Assembly (NCBI GenBank): GCA_947626075.1 | Contig: CANQQW010000003.1 | Span: 1-61,939 of the forward strand | Source: an uncultured Clostridia bacterium | Lineage (GTDB): Bacteria; Bacillota; Clostridia; UBA1381 | DNA length: 61,939 bases | Reading direction: 5' to 3' | Shown: positions 1 through 9,813 of the stretch, one piece after another | How positions within the stretch are numbered: position 1 is the stretch's first letter | Layout: the number at the start of each line of letters is the position of its first letter | Made by a program: the position numbers and the translations under genes | The notes under the pieces: model-generated | What the model was told of the DNA's origin: nothing | Database searches by the model: none | What the model saw: only the letters and a program-made list of their open reading frames with translations

Positions 1-114
1 GCGCCGGAAAAGATTAACGGCAAACGGACGCAGCAAATCGACATCTATTACGACTTGGTAGGATTTCTGCCAATGTCATTGTTTCAAAATGAAAAACAGG
101 ATAGGGTCGCATAA
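1..114 (+). CDS. C-terminal end of a large serine recombinase (partial)
   Basis: Only the last 37 codons are inside the window; the frame is open to the left edge and stops at TAA 112-114. The residues contain GKRTQQIDIYYDLVGFLP, which resembles the tail of large serine recombinases (resolvase/DUF4368 family) that move conjugative and mobilizable elements in Clostridia. The catalytic N-terminal domain lies outside, so activity cannot be judged. A neighbouring toxin-antitoxin pair fits the edge of an integrated element. The family call rests on this short tail only. Confidence 0.6.
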   Translation, partial: APEKINGKRTQQIDIYYDLVGFLPMSLFQNEKQDRVA

Positions 115-126
115 TGCGACTCTATC
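100..126. repeat. 13-bp inverted repeat overlapping the recombinase stop codon
   Basis: GATAGGGTCGCAT at 100-112 pairs with ATGCGACTCTATC at 114-126, with one G-T pair and a single base between the arms. The TAA stop of the recombinase lies at its centre. No T-run follows, so it is a poor intrinsic terminator. It could be a transcript-end hairpin or part of the element's recombination end. Confidence 0.5.
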
Positions 127-209
127 CCGCAAAAACAAATCTTACTGTTTTATGTGAACGGCTCTAATGGCAGTCATTTTTTTGCTTATTTCGGAAAACG
201 GTTTTTGTG

Positions 210-521
210 TTAAATAAATTCGATATAATTTTGTCTGCCGTAGAAAAAACGCACGACATAAACAATATTTTTTGATTCGTTTACCCGATAAATCAGTACA
301 TAATTATTAATTACCGTCTTTCTGTATCCGTCATTACGCAAACGGCTGTCGCCGCAATACGCGTACATAAAAGGATTATCGGCAAGGTCTTTATAAACCT
401 CCTCGATTTTGGTAAGTAAATTTTTCGCGGCGGCAGGATTTTTTAAGGAATTTACAATATAACCTAAAACACTGTCTATATCGTCGTGCGCCTCGGCTGA
501 GATAATAACATCATATTTCAT
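210..521 (-). CDS. RelE/ParE-family toxin
   Basis: A 103-residue protein of the RelE/ParE superfamily. It begins MKYDVIISAEAHDDID and has the family features of an alpha-helical first half and a C-terminal beta region with LIYRVNESKNIVYVVRFFYGRQN. Such toxins either cut mRNA on the ribosome or poison gyrase; which one cannot be read from the sequence. The ATG at 521 is preferred over an upstream start at 542 because GGAG lies about 5-8 bases ahead of it. It overlaps the antitoxin gene by 11 bases, the usual antitoxin-first coupled arrangement. Confidence 0.85.
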   Translation of the reverse strand: MKYDVIISAEAHDDIDSVLGYIVNSLKNPAAAKNLLTKIEEVYKDLADNPFMYAYCGDSRLRNDGYRKTVINNYVLIYRVNESKNIVYVVRFFYGRQNYIEFI

Positions 522-771
522 ATTTTCTCCTAAGCGTATCAAGCGAATTTTCTGCGCTCATAACACGATTGGTATCAATCGCCTTTTCACCCTGCTTGAT
601 TTTTTCGTAAATATCGTTCATATACGCCATTTTTTCGTATAATTCCATATTCATAATAACCATGTCACCGTAGCCGTTTTTGGTTACAAACAACGGTTCG
701 TTTATGCTGTGACACATTTCGGATATTGCGCTTGTATTTTTTAAATCCTTGATAGGTATAATATGCGGCAT
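511..771 (-). CDS. Phd/YefM-family antitoxin
   Basis: An 86-residue protein with the Phd/YefM fold signature: an N-terminal DNA-binding part (IIPIKDLKNTSAISEMCH), then EPLFVTKNGYGDMVIMNMELYEK. The C-terminal tail normally wraps the toxin. Established role: neutralise the toxin and repress the operon by binding a palindrome at the promoter. It is first in a two-gene operon with the RelE/ParE toxin. A strong RBS (AGGAGG) precedes the ATG at 771. Confidence 0.85.
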   Translation of the reverse strand: MPHIIPIKDLKNTSAISEMCHSINEPLFVTKNGYGDMVIMNMELYEKMAYMNDIYEKIKQGEKAIDTNRVMSAENSLDTLRRKYEI

Positions 772-787
772 AATATCAACCTCCTTT

Positions 788-823
788 TATGGTATTATTG
801 TACCATAATTATACCACAGTGTC
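788..823 (-). promoter_or_regulatory. Toxin-antitoxin promoter with candidate operator
   Basis: On the minus strand TTGACA (823-818), a 17-base spacer and TACAAT (800-795) form a near-consensus sigma-A promoter. An inverted repeat TGGTAT (788-793)/ATACCA (809-814) spans the -10 and the spacer, where an autoregulating antitoxin would bind. The operator role is inferred from family behaviour. Confidence 0.75.
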
Positions 824-866
824 AAGCGTATTATTCCTCCTGCCGAAATGCAGCGCACATCATCGG

Positions 867-2222
867 CTACCGCCGCACTCTCGCGTATTTTGGGAGGCGG
901 TTTTTTAAAATGCCGCCGGACGCTTTGCCCCAGCCTACGGGAAAGCCGTTTACCGTCACGGCGCACCAGCCGTTCTCTTTACACTCAATCGTTTCGCCCG
1001 ACAGATATTTCTTTAATTCGCCGTCGGATACTTTAAAATCAAGCGTATTTTTTATATCCTTGCCCGAAAGCGCCAAAGCAAGCGCCCTTGACGGCTCGAA
1101 ACGGTTTTTGCGGCATATGCCGAGGTGAAGTCCCGCGCGCAGTGTTTTTATTTTGTCTATGTCTATACCGCGCGGCTTCAAGTATAAATTTTCACCGAAC
1201 AGACAAAACTCGCCGTCAAGCGTCACGTTTAAAAACTCGCTTTCAAACTCGCGGTACAGCTTAGCGCCCCCGCACGGCGCGGCGTTATTTTTAAGCGCGC
1301 TTTTATCGGTAACACCGTCAAGACTTCTGAAAAGCGCGACAAAATGTCCCTCTCCGTCGTTTCTGTGCGGGAAGATGCGGCGCGTATTTTTCATGTCGTA
1401 ATTTGAGAGCGACCATTCCGTAACGCCCTCGGAAACCATGTCCATGTTTTGGGGCTTTACAAGCTCCACGTTGTAATTTTCAAGCATATACGCGCAAACC
1501 TGTTCGTTTTCCTCCGGCGCGAACGTGCAGGTGGAATAGACGATGTACCCGCCGCCTCGGAGCATTTTCACGGCGCAGTCGAGTATGCGCTTCTGGCGCT
1601 CGCCGCATGAAATTGTATGCTCCTCGCTCCACTCGTCCGCCGCCTGCGGTTCTTTGCGGAACATTCCCTCGCCGCTGCACGGCGCGTCAACTATTATTTT
1701 GTCGAAAAAGCGCGGATATTTTTCGGCGAGCCTTTGGGGCGTTTCGTTTGTTACTATCGTATTTTTAAAACCAAACCGCTCCACATTGGACGACAGTACC
1801 GCGGCGCGGCTTTTTACTATCTCATTCGCGACGAGAATACCGCCGCAGCCGAGACGCGCTCCCGCCTGCGTCGCCTTGCCGCCGGGCGCGGCGCAAAGGT
1901 CGAGAACGTAATCGTCCTTGTCTATGGGCAGCGCGGACACGGTTGACATCGCCGACGGCTCCTGAAAATAAAAAAGTCCCGCAATGTGGTAGGGGTGGCT
2001 GCCGGAAATTACCGACTTATCGGCGTAAAAGCCGTCCGAGCACCACGGCACGCTTTTGAGATCACCGAGCTGCGCCGACAGCGCATCCGCCGCGCCTTCC
2101 TTAGACGCGTTTACGCGTATGCCCGTAAATATGGGCGCTTCGTCCATGGCGCGCATAAAATCGTCATATTCGTCCTTTAGCATGTCTTTCATGCGAAGCT
2201 TAAATTTTTCGGGAAAATTCAT
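867..2222 (-). CDS. RsmB/NOP family rRNA cytosine-C5 methyltransferase (RsmF-like)
   Basis: A 451-residue SAM-dependent RNA m5C methyltransferase. The SAM motif DLCAAPGGK is at residues 108-116. The two catalytic cysteines sit in DAPCSGEGMF (C182) and STCTF (C232). After the catalytic core come about 180 residues matching the RsmF-type C-terminal domains, including GWGKASGGILKNRLP near the end. The family methylates cytosines in rRNA; the exact position is not determinable here. The start at 2222 follows AGGAG. It is probably a single-gene unit, with a terminator between it and the upstream dnaD-like gene. Confidence 0.88.
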   Translation of the reverse strand: MNFPEKFKLRMKDMLKDEYDDFMRAMDEAPIFTGIRVNASKEGAADALSAQLGDLKSVPWCSDGFYADKSVISGSHPYHIAGLFYFQEPSAMSTVSALPIDKDDYVLDLCAAPGGKATQAGARLGCGGILVANEIVKSRAAVLSSNVERFGFKNTIVTNETPQRLAEKYPRFFDKIIVDAPCSGEGMFRKEPQAADEWSEEHTISCGERQKRILDCAVKMLRGGGYIVYSTCTFAPEENEQVCAYMLENYNVELVKPQNMDMVSEGVTEWSLSNYDMKNTRRIFPHRNDGEGHFVALFRSLDGVTDKSALKNNAAPCGGAKLYREFESEFLNVTLDGEFCLFGENLYLKPRGIDIDKIKTLRAGLHLGICRKNRFEPSRALALALSGKDIKNTLDFKVSDGELKKYLSGETIECKENGWCAVTVNGFPVGWGKASGGILKNRLPKYARVRR

Positions 2223-2238
2223 AATACTTTCTCCTTAA

Positions 2239-2270
2239 TAAAAAGAGGGGCGGATGCTACCCGCCCTTTG
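2239..2270 (-). terminator. Intrinsic terminator after the dnaD-like gene
   Basis: GGGCGG (2248-2253) pairs with CCGCCC (2261-2266) across a 7-base loop. On the minus strand it is followed by CTCTTTTT, placed after the dnaD-like gene and just before the methyltransferase RBS. Confidence 0.75.
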
Positions 2271-2311
2271 GACTACATTATGTAAAAAATAATGGTCAGT
2301 CCCTAAATTAA

Positions 2312-3262
2312 TCACATTTTATCGCGCATTATTTTTTCCAGTTCGTCATAATCAACGTTATCGTCGTTATAAACGTTAAGCGCGTTCTGTTTGTTTTTGT
2401 TTTTAAAATCCTCATGGTCCCGCGTAGCCTGCGCGACCGTCGTTATGCCAAGCTCGCTCCAGCGCTTTATAATTGAGTTCATGTACGGGAACGATAATTT
2501 ACTCGTCTGCATAATGCAATACTCGTATGCAAGACCCACCATATCCTCATCCATACCGTACTCGTCGCGCCAGGTTTTAAGGTAAGTTTCCTCTGTCTTT
2601 GAAAAGCTTCTGTCGCCAATGCCGAACAGCTTGCGGAGCGAGTAGAAGTAACCGCTTTTTTCTTTTTCCTCGGTAATGTATCTGTCAGCCGCGTCAATCG
2701 TTATTATGCCGTTTTTGTGCCAGGACATGGCTACCTTTTCTATATAGCTCATGCTGCGCTTATCCTTTGAAACGCAGTATTCGAGGAGCATGGTTATAAC
2801 CTCGGGTGAAAGACCCAGCTCGTCGTAGAACCAGTACAGCGTTTCAAGGTCGCGGTTGCGCAGGGGCTTGCCGAGTATCTCCTGCGACAGCGTACATAAA
2901 TCCGCAAGCGCTTTGTTGCTCGTCATTTCCTCCGCGATTTCTTCCATGCTTTTTTTATTCGGCGTTTCGTTTTCTGTTTTTGCGTCCGCGTTTTTCGGCG
3001 GCGCGCCGCCGAAAAGTACGTTCTCTTTATCGTAACGAAGCGCGCCGTTCTTGTTCCAGTATTCCAGAGCGTTTACAACGTCGCTTTCAAGAAGATTGAG
3101 CTTCCCCGCCATTTCGCCGGTAGTCATTGATTTTCCCCCGACAGCCAGTGACAGCGCGAGAAGATATACTTTTACATACGCGCCGTTCGCCGTGGGCATA
3201 TAGTTTTCTATAAAGTCCGACGAAACGGGAATAAAGCCAATGTTACAATTAAAATTAGGCAT
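2312..3262 (-). CDS. DnaD domain protein (replication initiation/restart)
   Basis: A 316-residue protein with an N-terminal winged-helix-like part (ANGAYVKVYLLALSL, residues ~25-80). An acidic/lysine linker follows near 90-115, then two DnaD/DnaB_2 domains (roughly 118-190 and 212-285, the second with YLKTWRDEYGMDEDMVGLAYEYC). In low-GC Gram-positives DnaD-type proteins help load the helicase during initiation or fork restart. A DnaI-like loader is encoded at 25.9 kb in this window. The start at 3262 follows GGAGAAA. It could be the chromosomal DnaD or a second DnaB-type paralogue. Confidence 0.85.
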   Translation of the reverse strand: MPNFNCNIGFIPVSSDFIENYMPTANGAYVKVYLLALSLAVGGKSMTTGEMAGKLNLLESDVVNALEYWNKNGALRYDKENVLFGGAPPKNADAKTENETPNKKSMEEIAEEMTSNKALADLCTLSQEILGKPLRNRDLETLYWFYDELGLSPEVITMLLEYCVSKDKRSMSYIEKVAMSWHKNGIITIDAADRYITEEKEKSGYFYSLRKLFGIGDRSFSKTEETYLKTWRDEYGMDEDMVGLAYEYCIMQTSKLSFPYMNSIIKRWSELGITTVAQATRDHEDFKNKNKQNALNVYNDDNVDYDELEKIMRDKM

Positions 3263-3350
3263 AAGTTTTTCTCCGTGTTATCTGTTTATTATATTATATA
3301 TCAAACGTATGGCAAATGTAAAGATATTTTTTTATATATTATTGTTTTTT

Positions 3351-3668
3351 TTATTGTTTTTCTTTAAATTTCAGAAAATCAATATAGTCGGCAAGGCGTT
3401 TTAAAGAGTCCTGCGACAGCGTACTTATATCGCTGAATATTTTCGTTATTTCTCTGTAATTCGGAATATCGGTCATTCCCATAAGGTAATCCATGCTCAC
3501 GTCAAAATGCTCCGCTATTTTTAAAAGTAATTTCTCGTCGCGCGGGAAATGTATACCGCTTTCGTAAAAGCTTATCATACTGCTCGATACGTTAAGAAGC
3601 TTGGCAATATCCTTTTGCTTCTCGTCGTTATCCTCTCTTAATGATTTTAACCGCTGTGCAAATCCCAT
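3351..3668 (-). CDS. Xre-family HTH transcriptional regulator
   Basis: A 105-residue protein with an N-terminal Cro/CI-type helix-turn-helix: LKSLREDNDEKQKDIAKLL followed by VSSSMISFYESG. A short C-terminal region (FSDISTLSQDSLKRLADYIDFLKF) may be a dimerisation helix. The ATG at 3668 follows GGAG at suitable spacing. It is divergent from the membrane protein gene at 3829, so it may regulate that gene or itself; no operator could be assigned. Confidence 0.85.
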   Translation of the reverse strand: MGFAQRLKSLREDNDEKQKDIAKLLNVSSSMISFYESGIHFPRDEKLLLKIAEHFDVSMDYLMGMTDIPNYREITKIFSDISTLSQDSLKRLADYIDFLKFKEKQ

Positions 3669-3761
3669 AATTTTCATCTCCAAACAATTTATTCACCATG
3701 AAAATAATACAATATATTTAATTTTTATTGTGGTTTAAATTAAGAATGTTAATCTTTTTTG

Positions 3762-3790
3762 TTGACATTTTAGATATATTAAAATATAAT
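3762..3790 (+). promoter_or_regulatory. Consensus sigma-A promoter for the membrane protein gene
   Basis: TTGACA (3762-3767), a 17-base spacer and TATAAT (3785-3790) match the consensus exactly, 39 bases ahead of the ATG at 3829. Confidence 0.85.
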
Positions 3791-3828
3791 ATAAAAAGAT
3801 TAAATATGCTGATTTGGGGGTTCGTGTG

Positions 3829-5631
3829 ATGCGGAAGGATTTTTTGTTAAAATTTTCGGCGGTATTTTGCGCCGTGTTTGCCGCAGCGGGTATGTTTGTC
3901 GTTATATTTTCAAATATCGCGATAGGCAAAGGCGGGGCTGTCGTATATACCGCGGCATACGTCTTGGCGGCGGTCGTTTTGACGGGTATGTTCGCGTTTG
4001 TATGCGCGTTCCGTACATCGCGGCGGCGCGCGGAAAAGGCGGTGCTTGTTTTCATTTCCGCCGCGATACTTATTTTGGGCGCGGTGTTTACGCCGTACTC
4101 GCCGTGTCACGACTCTCTTGACCTGCACAACGCTCTTTACAATGTGCTGAATAATGAGGAAATCGAAACCTTTTACAGGGCGTACATGAATTTTTGGATA
4201 AATAATAAGCTGACCGTCTATTGTTACATTCCGTTTGTAAAGCTGTTTGGCTCGGTAGAAACGGGCGTCCGCGTATTAAACGGCGTACTGAACGCCGGAG
4301 CGGTATTTTTCGCGGCGGGCGCGGTGAAAAACATTGTAAAGAACAGTCGTTTTGAACGGGCGCTGTTTATTATGTCCTTTCTTTCGCCGTTTCTGCTTAT
4401 GTCGGGTCCTTACATATACTTGCCTGCGCTGTTTCTCTCGGCAGCCGCTATATTTTTTATAACGTTAAACAAACGCGTATCGCTTATACCGTTTTTTATA
4501 TGCTCGTCTTTGCTTTTTATACTGCGTCCGACATGCTTCGGATTTATATTGGTATTCGTAACCGCCGGCGCGTTTTTTAAAATAAAGGATAAAAAAGATT
4601 TTTTAAAGGGATTGTTTGTGCTTTTTCTTACAATAATATTCGCTTTTTTATGTAAAAACGCCGTCGGGTACGCTCTTAATAAAACGGGCGCGCACAGGTA
4701 TCCGTCAATGCACAACGGCGCGTTTTTATGGACGGCGGAGCTTGGTACGCGGTTAAAAGGGAACAAAACGGGAACGTGCTTTTATATGTTTTTTGACAAA
4801 AACGACAGCTTTGACGAAATACAAAACGATTTTAACAGTCTGTGGCTCAAATACTACGAGGACGAGTTTTACAAAACGAACAAATACGAGGAAATAAAAG
4901 AGGAACAAAAAATTATAGGTGAAAAAATACTTCGCCGCACTCTTAACGCGGGATTTGCGGATACCGTAAAAAGATTTTCTTTAAAGACAATAAATTTTTA
5001 CAGGAATATGTACATACCGTATTTTTACAAACAAAATGTGAACAGCGGTAATTTTAAAATATGGAAGAATTACGACAAAAAATATTTTGATTATATGAAT
5101 ATAATTTTTCTGCTGTTCTTTTTCGGCGCGGCAGTAAACGCGGTAAGGGTGTTTAAGCGCGGCGCGGACGGTACGGTTACGGCGCTTATACTGTCCGCCG
5201 CTGCGGTCAATATTGTTCTTATACTTTTTACCGAGGTGGCGAAAAGGTATATGTTCGACTTCTTCACGCCGATGGTAATAAGCATTGCGGCGCTGTTTGC
5301 CGACAGTAAAGAACGTAATATTTCCCGCGCAAAAAAGGCGGCGCTTGTCTCTTTCTTTATTATTTTTCTTATTCTTTTTGAAAGAATGTATGATATAACG
5401 CCGCTAAAAAACGCCGAGCTGACATTTATGCGCGGTGAAAGCGTGACAATGACCGTTACGATGAAAAGAGCTTGCCGCAAAAATTATATTATAGAATGCG
5501 GCGGCAAACGCATGAATATTTACGGTAAAAAAGAATTTTCCATAGTTTTCCCCAACGATACCTTTAACGCGTTTTCCGTTATTTCTCCGAATAAAAGCGA
5601 GCTTGAATTTTCCTCGCAAATAATACGGTAA
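3829..5631 (+). CDS. Polytopic membrane protein, GT-C glycosyltransferase-like
   Basis: About 600 residues, with roughly a dozen hydrophobic segments in the first 510 and a C-terminal soluble beta-rich tail of about 75. The first extracytoplasmic loop contains acidic CHDSLDLHNALYN, the position where lipid-linked-sugar glycosyltransferases of the GT-C fold (ArnT/PMT-like) have a catalytic Asp. I do not recognise the exact family, so sugar transfer to a cell-surface polymer is only a suggestion. The ATG at 3829 is chosen because GGGGG lies 8 bases upstream; TTG and GTG codons just upstream are alternatives. It has its own consensus promoter and a terminator, so it is probably monocistronic. 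Confidence 0.75.
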   Translation: MRKDFLLKFSAVFCAVFAAAGMFVVIFSNIAIGKGGAVVYTAAYVLAAVVLTGMFAFVCAFRTSRRRAEKAVLVFISAAILILGAVFTPYSPCHDSLDLHNALYNVLNNEEIETFYRAYMNFWINNKLTVYCYIPFVKLFGSVETGVRVLNGVLNAGAVFFAAGAVKNIVKNSRFERALFIMSFLSPFLLMSGPYIYLPALFLSAAAIFFITLNKRVSLIPFFICSSLLFILRPTCFGFILVFVTAGAFFKIKDKKDFLKGLFVLFLTIIFAFLCKNAVGYALNKTGAHRYPSMHNGAFLWTAELGTRLKGNKTGTCFYMFFDKNDSFDEIQNDFNSLWLKYYEDEFYKTNKYEEIKEEQKIIGEKILRRTLNAGFADTVKRFSLKTINFYRNMYIPYFYKQNVNSGNFKIWKNYDKKYFDYMNIIFLLFFFGAAVNAVRVFKRGADGTVTALILSAAAVNIVLILFTEVAKRYMFDFFTPMVISIAALFADSKERNISRAKKAALVSFFIIFLILFERMYDITPLKNAELTFMRGESVTMTVTMKRACRKNYIIECGGKRMNIYGKKEFSIVFPNDTFNAFSVISPNKSELEFSSQIIR

Positions 5632-5638
5632 TACGACA

Positions 5639-5667
5639 GGGCGGCAAATTGCCGCCCTATTTATTTA
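5639..5667 (+). terminator. Intrinsic terminator after the membrane protein gene
   Basis: GGGCGGCAA (5639-5647) pairs with TTGCCGCCC (5649-5657) and is followed by TATTTATTTA. It isolates the membrane protein gene from rpoB. Confidence 0.8.
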
Positions 5668-5717
5668 AAAGCTATGAAAAAGTATTGAAATTTTTCAAAA
5701 AAATAACGCGCCGGGTA

Positions 5718-5746
5718 TTGACAGCGCAGTAAATTTGTGATAATAT
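5718..5746 (+). promoter_or_regulatory. Probable rpoBC promoter
   Basis: TTGACA (5718-5723), a 17-base spacer and TAATAT (5741-5746) with an upstream TGTGA. It leaves a leader of about 170 bases before the rpoB start. The leader shows no strong terminator hairpin. The upstream rplJ-rplL genes that often precede rpoB are absent, so rpoB needs its own promoter. Confidence 0.65.
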
Positions 5747-5924
5747 AATAAACTGTACCTTAGTCTTAAAATAGGGGTACTATCCTCTTAATTTCACATT
5801 ATCATTGTATGTATTATACCACGGATATATACAAAATGCAACCCTGAAATTTTTGGGAAGAAATTTAAGGGGACAAACCAAAAAACACTGAACTACTTAA
5901 ATTATGATGAGGTGATTTTATAAA

Positions 5925-8900
5925 ATGGTGCATGAAGTAGAAGCGGGAAAAAATGTGCGTCTGAGCTATTCCAAGATCAAAGAAGTTCTTGAAATGCCCA
6001 ACCTTATAGAGGTACAGAAAAATTCCTACAAATGGTTCCTGGAAGAGGGACTGAAAGAAATTTTTCACGACATTTCCCCGATAACAGACCACGCGGGAAA
6101 ACTCGTTTTGGAGTTCTTTGATTACCGCCTTGACTACAATTCAAAGTACACCGTTGAGGAGTGCAAGGAGAGAGACGCGAAGTACGCGGCTCCGCTTAAG
6201 GTAAGCGTAAGGCTTATAAACACCGAAACGGGCGAAATCAAGGAGCAGGAAATCTTTATGGGCGACTTCCCTCTTATGACGGAGCAGGGTACGTTCATAA
6301 TAAACGGCGCGGAGCGCGTTATCGTCAGTCAGCTTACGCGTTCGCCGGGAATGTATTACGAGTTTGAGCGCGACAAAACGGGTAAGCCGCTGTATAAGGC
6401 TACCATAATTCCGTACCGCGGCGCGTGGCTCGAGTACGAAACGGACTCGAACGACGTGTTCTCCGTAAGAATCGACCGCACGAGAAAGCTGCCGGTAACA
6501 GTGCTTTTAAGAGCGATGGGGCTTGGAACGAACGCGGAAATACTTGATATGTTCGGTGAGGACACAAAGCTTCTTGCAACATTTGAAAAGGATACAACAG
6601 AGTCAAAGGACGAGGGTCTTTTGGAGATATATAAAAGGCTCCGTCCGGGCGAGCCGCTTAACGTGGAAAACGCGGAATCGCTTATTATGAATATGTTCTT
6701 CGACCCCAAGCGTTATGACTTGGCTAAGGTCGGAAGATACAAGTTTAATAAGAAAATGGCGATTGCGTCAAGAATAAAGGGCAGAACGCTTGCCGAAAAT
6801 GCCGTAGACCCGAGGACGGGCGAAATTATCGCCAACGCGGGCGACGCTCTAAGCGCGGAGGTTGCCATGAAAATCGAGAAAGCGGGCATAAACAAGGCGG
6901 AGCTTCTTGTCGAGGGCAAGAAAGTCCGAGTTTTCTCCAATAATATGGTACATCTTGACCAATATATAGATTTTGAGATTGAAAACTTCCCCGTTCCGAC
7001 GGTAAGAAGAACGGTCATTGAGGAAATCGTGGCGGCCGCAAATACGGAGGAGGAGCTTCGCGACCTCATTTGGGCGAGAGTGGACGACCTCGCTCCGAAA
7101 CATATAATAAGAGACGACATGTACGCTTCGATAAACTACTGCATGAACCTTGCAAACGGTCTCGGCAATGTGGACGACATCGACCACCTCGGCAACAGAC
7201 GCGTGCGCTGCGTCGGTGAGCTTTTGCAGAACCAGTTCCGTATCGGTCTTTCGAGAATGGAAAGAACGGTTAGAGAGAGAATGTCAACGCAGGAGCTTGA
7301 GATAATAACTCCGACGTCGCTCATAAATATAAGACCCATTATCGCGACGATAAACGAGTTCTTTGGCTCGTCGCAGCTGTCGCAGTTCATGGATCAGCCC
7401 AATCCGCTTGCGGAGGTAAGACACAAGAGAAGAATTTCAGCACTCGGTCCCGGCGGTCTGTCGCGTGAGAGAGCGGGCTTTGAAGTCCGCGACGTTCACT
7501 ATTCGCACTACGGCAGAATGTGTCCTATAGAGACGCCTGAGGGTCCGAATATCGGTCTTATAACGTCGCTCGCGACGTTCGCGAGAATTGACCAGTACGG
7601 TTTCATTGAAGCGCCGTACCGCAGAGTTGACAAGGAAAAGAATATAGTAACGGACGAAATAGTATATATGACAGCCGATACAGAGGACGAGTATATTGTC
7701 GCTCAGGCTAACGAGCCTCTTGACGACGAGGGTCACTTTCTCGACAAAAAGGTTTCGGCGCGTTTCCGCGACGAGATTTTGGAGGTTTCGCCCCATAGAA
7801 TAGATTACATGGACGTTTCGCCGCGCCAGCTCGTGTCGGTCGTAACGGCTTGTATACCGTTCCTTGAAAACGACGACGCGAACCGCGCGCTTATGGGCTC
7901 GAACATGCAGTGCCAGGCGGTGCCGCTTCTTACGACGGACTCGCCCATTGTAGGCACGGGTATCGAGCATAAGATTGCAAAAGACTCGGGAAGCGCGGTT
8001 CTCGCGAAAGAGGACGGCGTTGTTGAGAAAGTCAGCGCGGACACGATAGTAGTCAAAGGCGACAGCGGCATTAAACATACGCACAAGCTTATAAAGTTCG
8101 CGCGTTCCAATCAAAGCTGCTGCATTAATCAAAGACCTATCGTTACGGTGGGTGAAAGAGTTAAGAGAAATGATATAATCGCGGACGGTCCCGCTATGGA
8201 CAACGGCGAGCTTGCGCTCGGCAAGAATATTCTGATAGGCTTCATGACGTGGGAGGGCTACAACTACGAGGACGCCGTTCTTATAAGTGAGGAGCTTGTT
8301 AAAAACGACGTGTTCACCTCCATTCATATGGAGGAATACGAGTGCGAGGCGCGCGACACGAAGCTCGGCCCCGAGGAAATTACGCGCGATATTCCCAACG
8401 TCTCCGAGGACGCGCTTAAAGACCTCGACGAGAAAGGTATTATCCGCGTCGGCGCGGAGGTTCACGCGGGAGATATACTCGTCGGCAAGGTTACGCCGAA
8501 AGGCGAAACGGAGCTCACGGCTGAGGAAAGACTTTTAAGAGCCATTTTCGGCGAGAAGGCGAGAGAGGTAAGAGACACCTCGCTCCGCGTTCCGCACGGA
8601 GAACAGGGCATAATTATAGACGTGCATAAGTTTACGAGAGAAAACGGCGACGAGCTTTCGCCCGGCGTAAACGAGGTCGTACGCTGCATAATCGCGCAGA
8701 AGCGTAAGATTTCCGTCGGCGACAAGATGGCAGGCCGTCACGGTAACAAGGGCGTTGTGTCAAGGGTACTGCCGCAGGAGGATATGCCGTTTTTGGAGGA
8801 CGGTACGCCCTTGCAGATAGTGCTTAACCCGCTTGGCGTTCCGTCGCGTATGAATATAGGACAGGTGCTTGAAATGCACCTCGGCTACGCGTACAGGTGT

Positions 8901-9731
8901 CTTAGCCTCAAAACGCGCGAGGAGCTTGAAAACACCATGATAGACGACAACTTTAAAAAGTGCTTTATGGACGCGAAAGAGAATACGCGCGAGGGACGTT
9001 TTGTAAAGCTTGCCACGCCGGTATTCGACGGAGCGCAGGACGAGGATTTAAAGCTCGCGTTCAAGGAGGCGGGGCTTAGACCCGATTTTAAGTCGGTAGT
9101 ATACGACGGACGCACGGGTGAAAAGTTTGACAACCCCGTTACGGTCGGCGTGATGTATTACCTTAAGCTGCACCACCTTGTTGACGATAAGATACACGCG
9201 CGTTCGACAGGTCCTTATTCGCTCGTTACGCAGCAGCCGCTGGGCGGTAAAGCTCAGTTCGGCGGACAGCGTTTCGGCGAAATGGAGGTTTGGGCTTTGG
9301 AGGCTTACGGCGCGGCTTACACTTTGCAGGAGATACTTACGGTCAAGTCGGACGATATTGTGGGACGCGTTAAGACGTATGAAGCTATAGTAAAGGGAGA
9401 AAACATACCGAAGTCGGGCGTTCCCGAATCGTTTAAGGTTATGGTAAAGGAATTGCAGTCGCTCGCGCTCGATATAAGAATTTTGAACCATAATATGGAA
9501 GAAATTGATTTAGACGCTTCCTTTGAAGATGACGACGAAGGCGTTGTGAGCGAGGATTTAATGCAGGCGATGGAGGACAAGGACGGTATTTCCGATATGC
9601 TGGAAGAGGACGACCTCGACGACGCAAGTATGGTTTTGGACGATGATTTCGATGATGACGATTTCGACAATGATATTGCCGCGAATGACGACGATTCATA
9701 TGACGATTTCGACAACGACGAAGATTTTTAA
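5925..9731 (+). CDS. rpoB: RNA polymerase beta subunit
   Basis: A 1268-residue beta subunit, the catalytic core of transcription with RpoC. The rifampicin-binding region around residues 480-530 reads [21 protein letters not shown], the wild-type, drug-sensitive pattern. [15 protein letters not shown] and [22 protein letters not shown] mark the conserved C-terminal half. The last ~70 residues (from about 1198) form a very acidic tail of mostly Asp and Glu with repeated [10 protein letters not shown] blocks, longer than the plain family core. The start at 5925 follows GATGAGGTGA. It is followed after 82 bases by rpoC. Confidence 0.98.
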   Translation: MVHEVEAGKNVRLSYSKIKEVLEMPNLIEVQKNSYKWFLEEGLKEIFHDISPITDHAGKLVLEFFDYRLDYNSKYTVEECKERDAKYAAPLKVSVRLINTETGEIKEQEIFMGDFPLMTEQGTFIINGAERVIVSQLTRSPGMYYEFERDKTGKPLYKATIIPYRGAWLEYETDSNDVFSVRIDRTRKLPVTVLLRAMGLGTNAEILDMFGEDTKLLATFEKDTTESKDEGLLEIYKRLRPGEPLNVENAESLIMNMFFDPKRYDLAKVGRYKFNKKMAIASRIKGRTLAENAVDPRTGEIIANAGDALSAEVAMKIEKAGINKAELLVEGKKVRVFSNNMVHLDQYIDFEIENFPVPTVRRTVIEEIVAAANTEEELRDLIWARVDDLAPKHIIRDDMYASINYCMNLANGLGNVDDIDHLGNRRVRCVGELLQNQFRIGLSRMERTVRERMSTQELEIITPTSLINIRPIIATINEFFGSSQLSQFMDQPNPLAEVRHKRRISALGPGGLSRERAGFEVRDVHYSHYGRMCPIETPEGPNIGLITSLATFARIDQYGFIEAPYRRVDKEKNIVTDEIVYMTADTEDEYIVAQANEPLDDEGHFLDKKVSARFRDEILEVSPHRIDYMDVSPRQLVSVVTACIPFLENDDANRALMGSNMQCQAVPLLTTDSPIVGTGIEHKIAKDSGSAVLAKEDGVVEKVSADTIVVKGDSGIKHTHKLIKFARSNQSCCINQRPIVTVGERVKRNDIIADGPAMDNGELALGKNILIGFMTWEGYNYEDAVLISEELVKNDVFTSIHMEEYECEARDTKLGPEEITRDIPNVSEDALKDLDEKGIIRVGAEVHAGDILVGKVTPKGETELTAEERLLRAIFGEKAREVRDTSLRVPHGEQGIIIDVHKFTRENGDELSPGVNEVVRCIIAQKRKISVGDKMAGRHGNKGVVSRVLPQEDMPFLEDGTPLQIVLNPLGVPSRMNIGQVLEMHLGYAYRCLSLKTREELENTMIDDNFKKCFMDAKENTREGRFVKLATPVFDGAQDEDLKLAFKEAGLRPDFKSVVYDGRTGEKFDNPVTVGVMYYLKLHHLVDDKIHARSTGPYSLVTQQPLGGKAQFGGQRFGEMEVWALEAYGAAYTLQEILTVKSDDIVGRVKTYEAIVKGENIPKSGVPESFKVMVKELQSLALDIRILNHNMEEIDLDASFEDDDEGVVSEDLMQAMEDKDGISDMLEEDDLDDASMVLDDDFDDDDFDNDIAANDDDSYDDFDNDEDF

Positions 9732-9813
9732 TATCGGATAACGGAACATAAGCATATTGAGAGTGTTTTCACAGTCCGCGCGGCGGCGTGAAACGCGAAT
9801 TGGAGGTTTTTAA

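Noticed and set aside
5747-5924. Riboswitch or attenuator in the rpoB leader
   Set aside because: Only a short GTACC/GGGGTAC pairing is visible, and no terminator or known aptamer pattern.
7437-8465. A 342-codon open frame antisense to rpoB
   Set aside because: It mirrors the codon pattern of rpoB on the other strand, has no RBS or recognisable domain, and many similar shadows occur across rpoB and rpoC.
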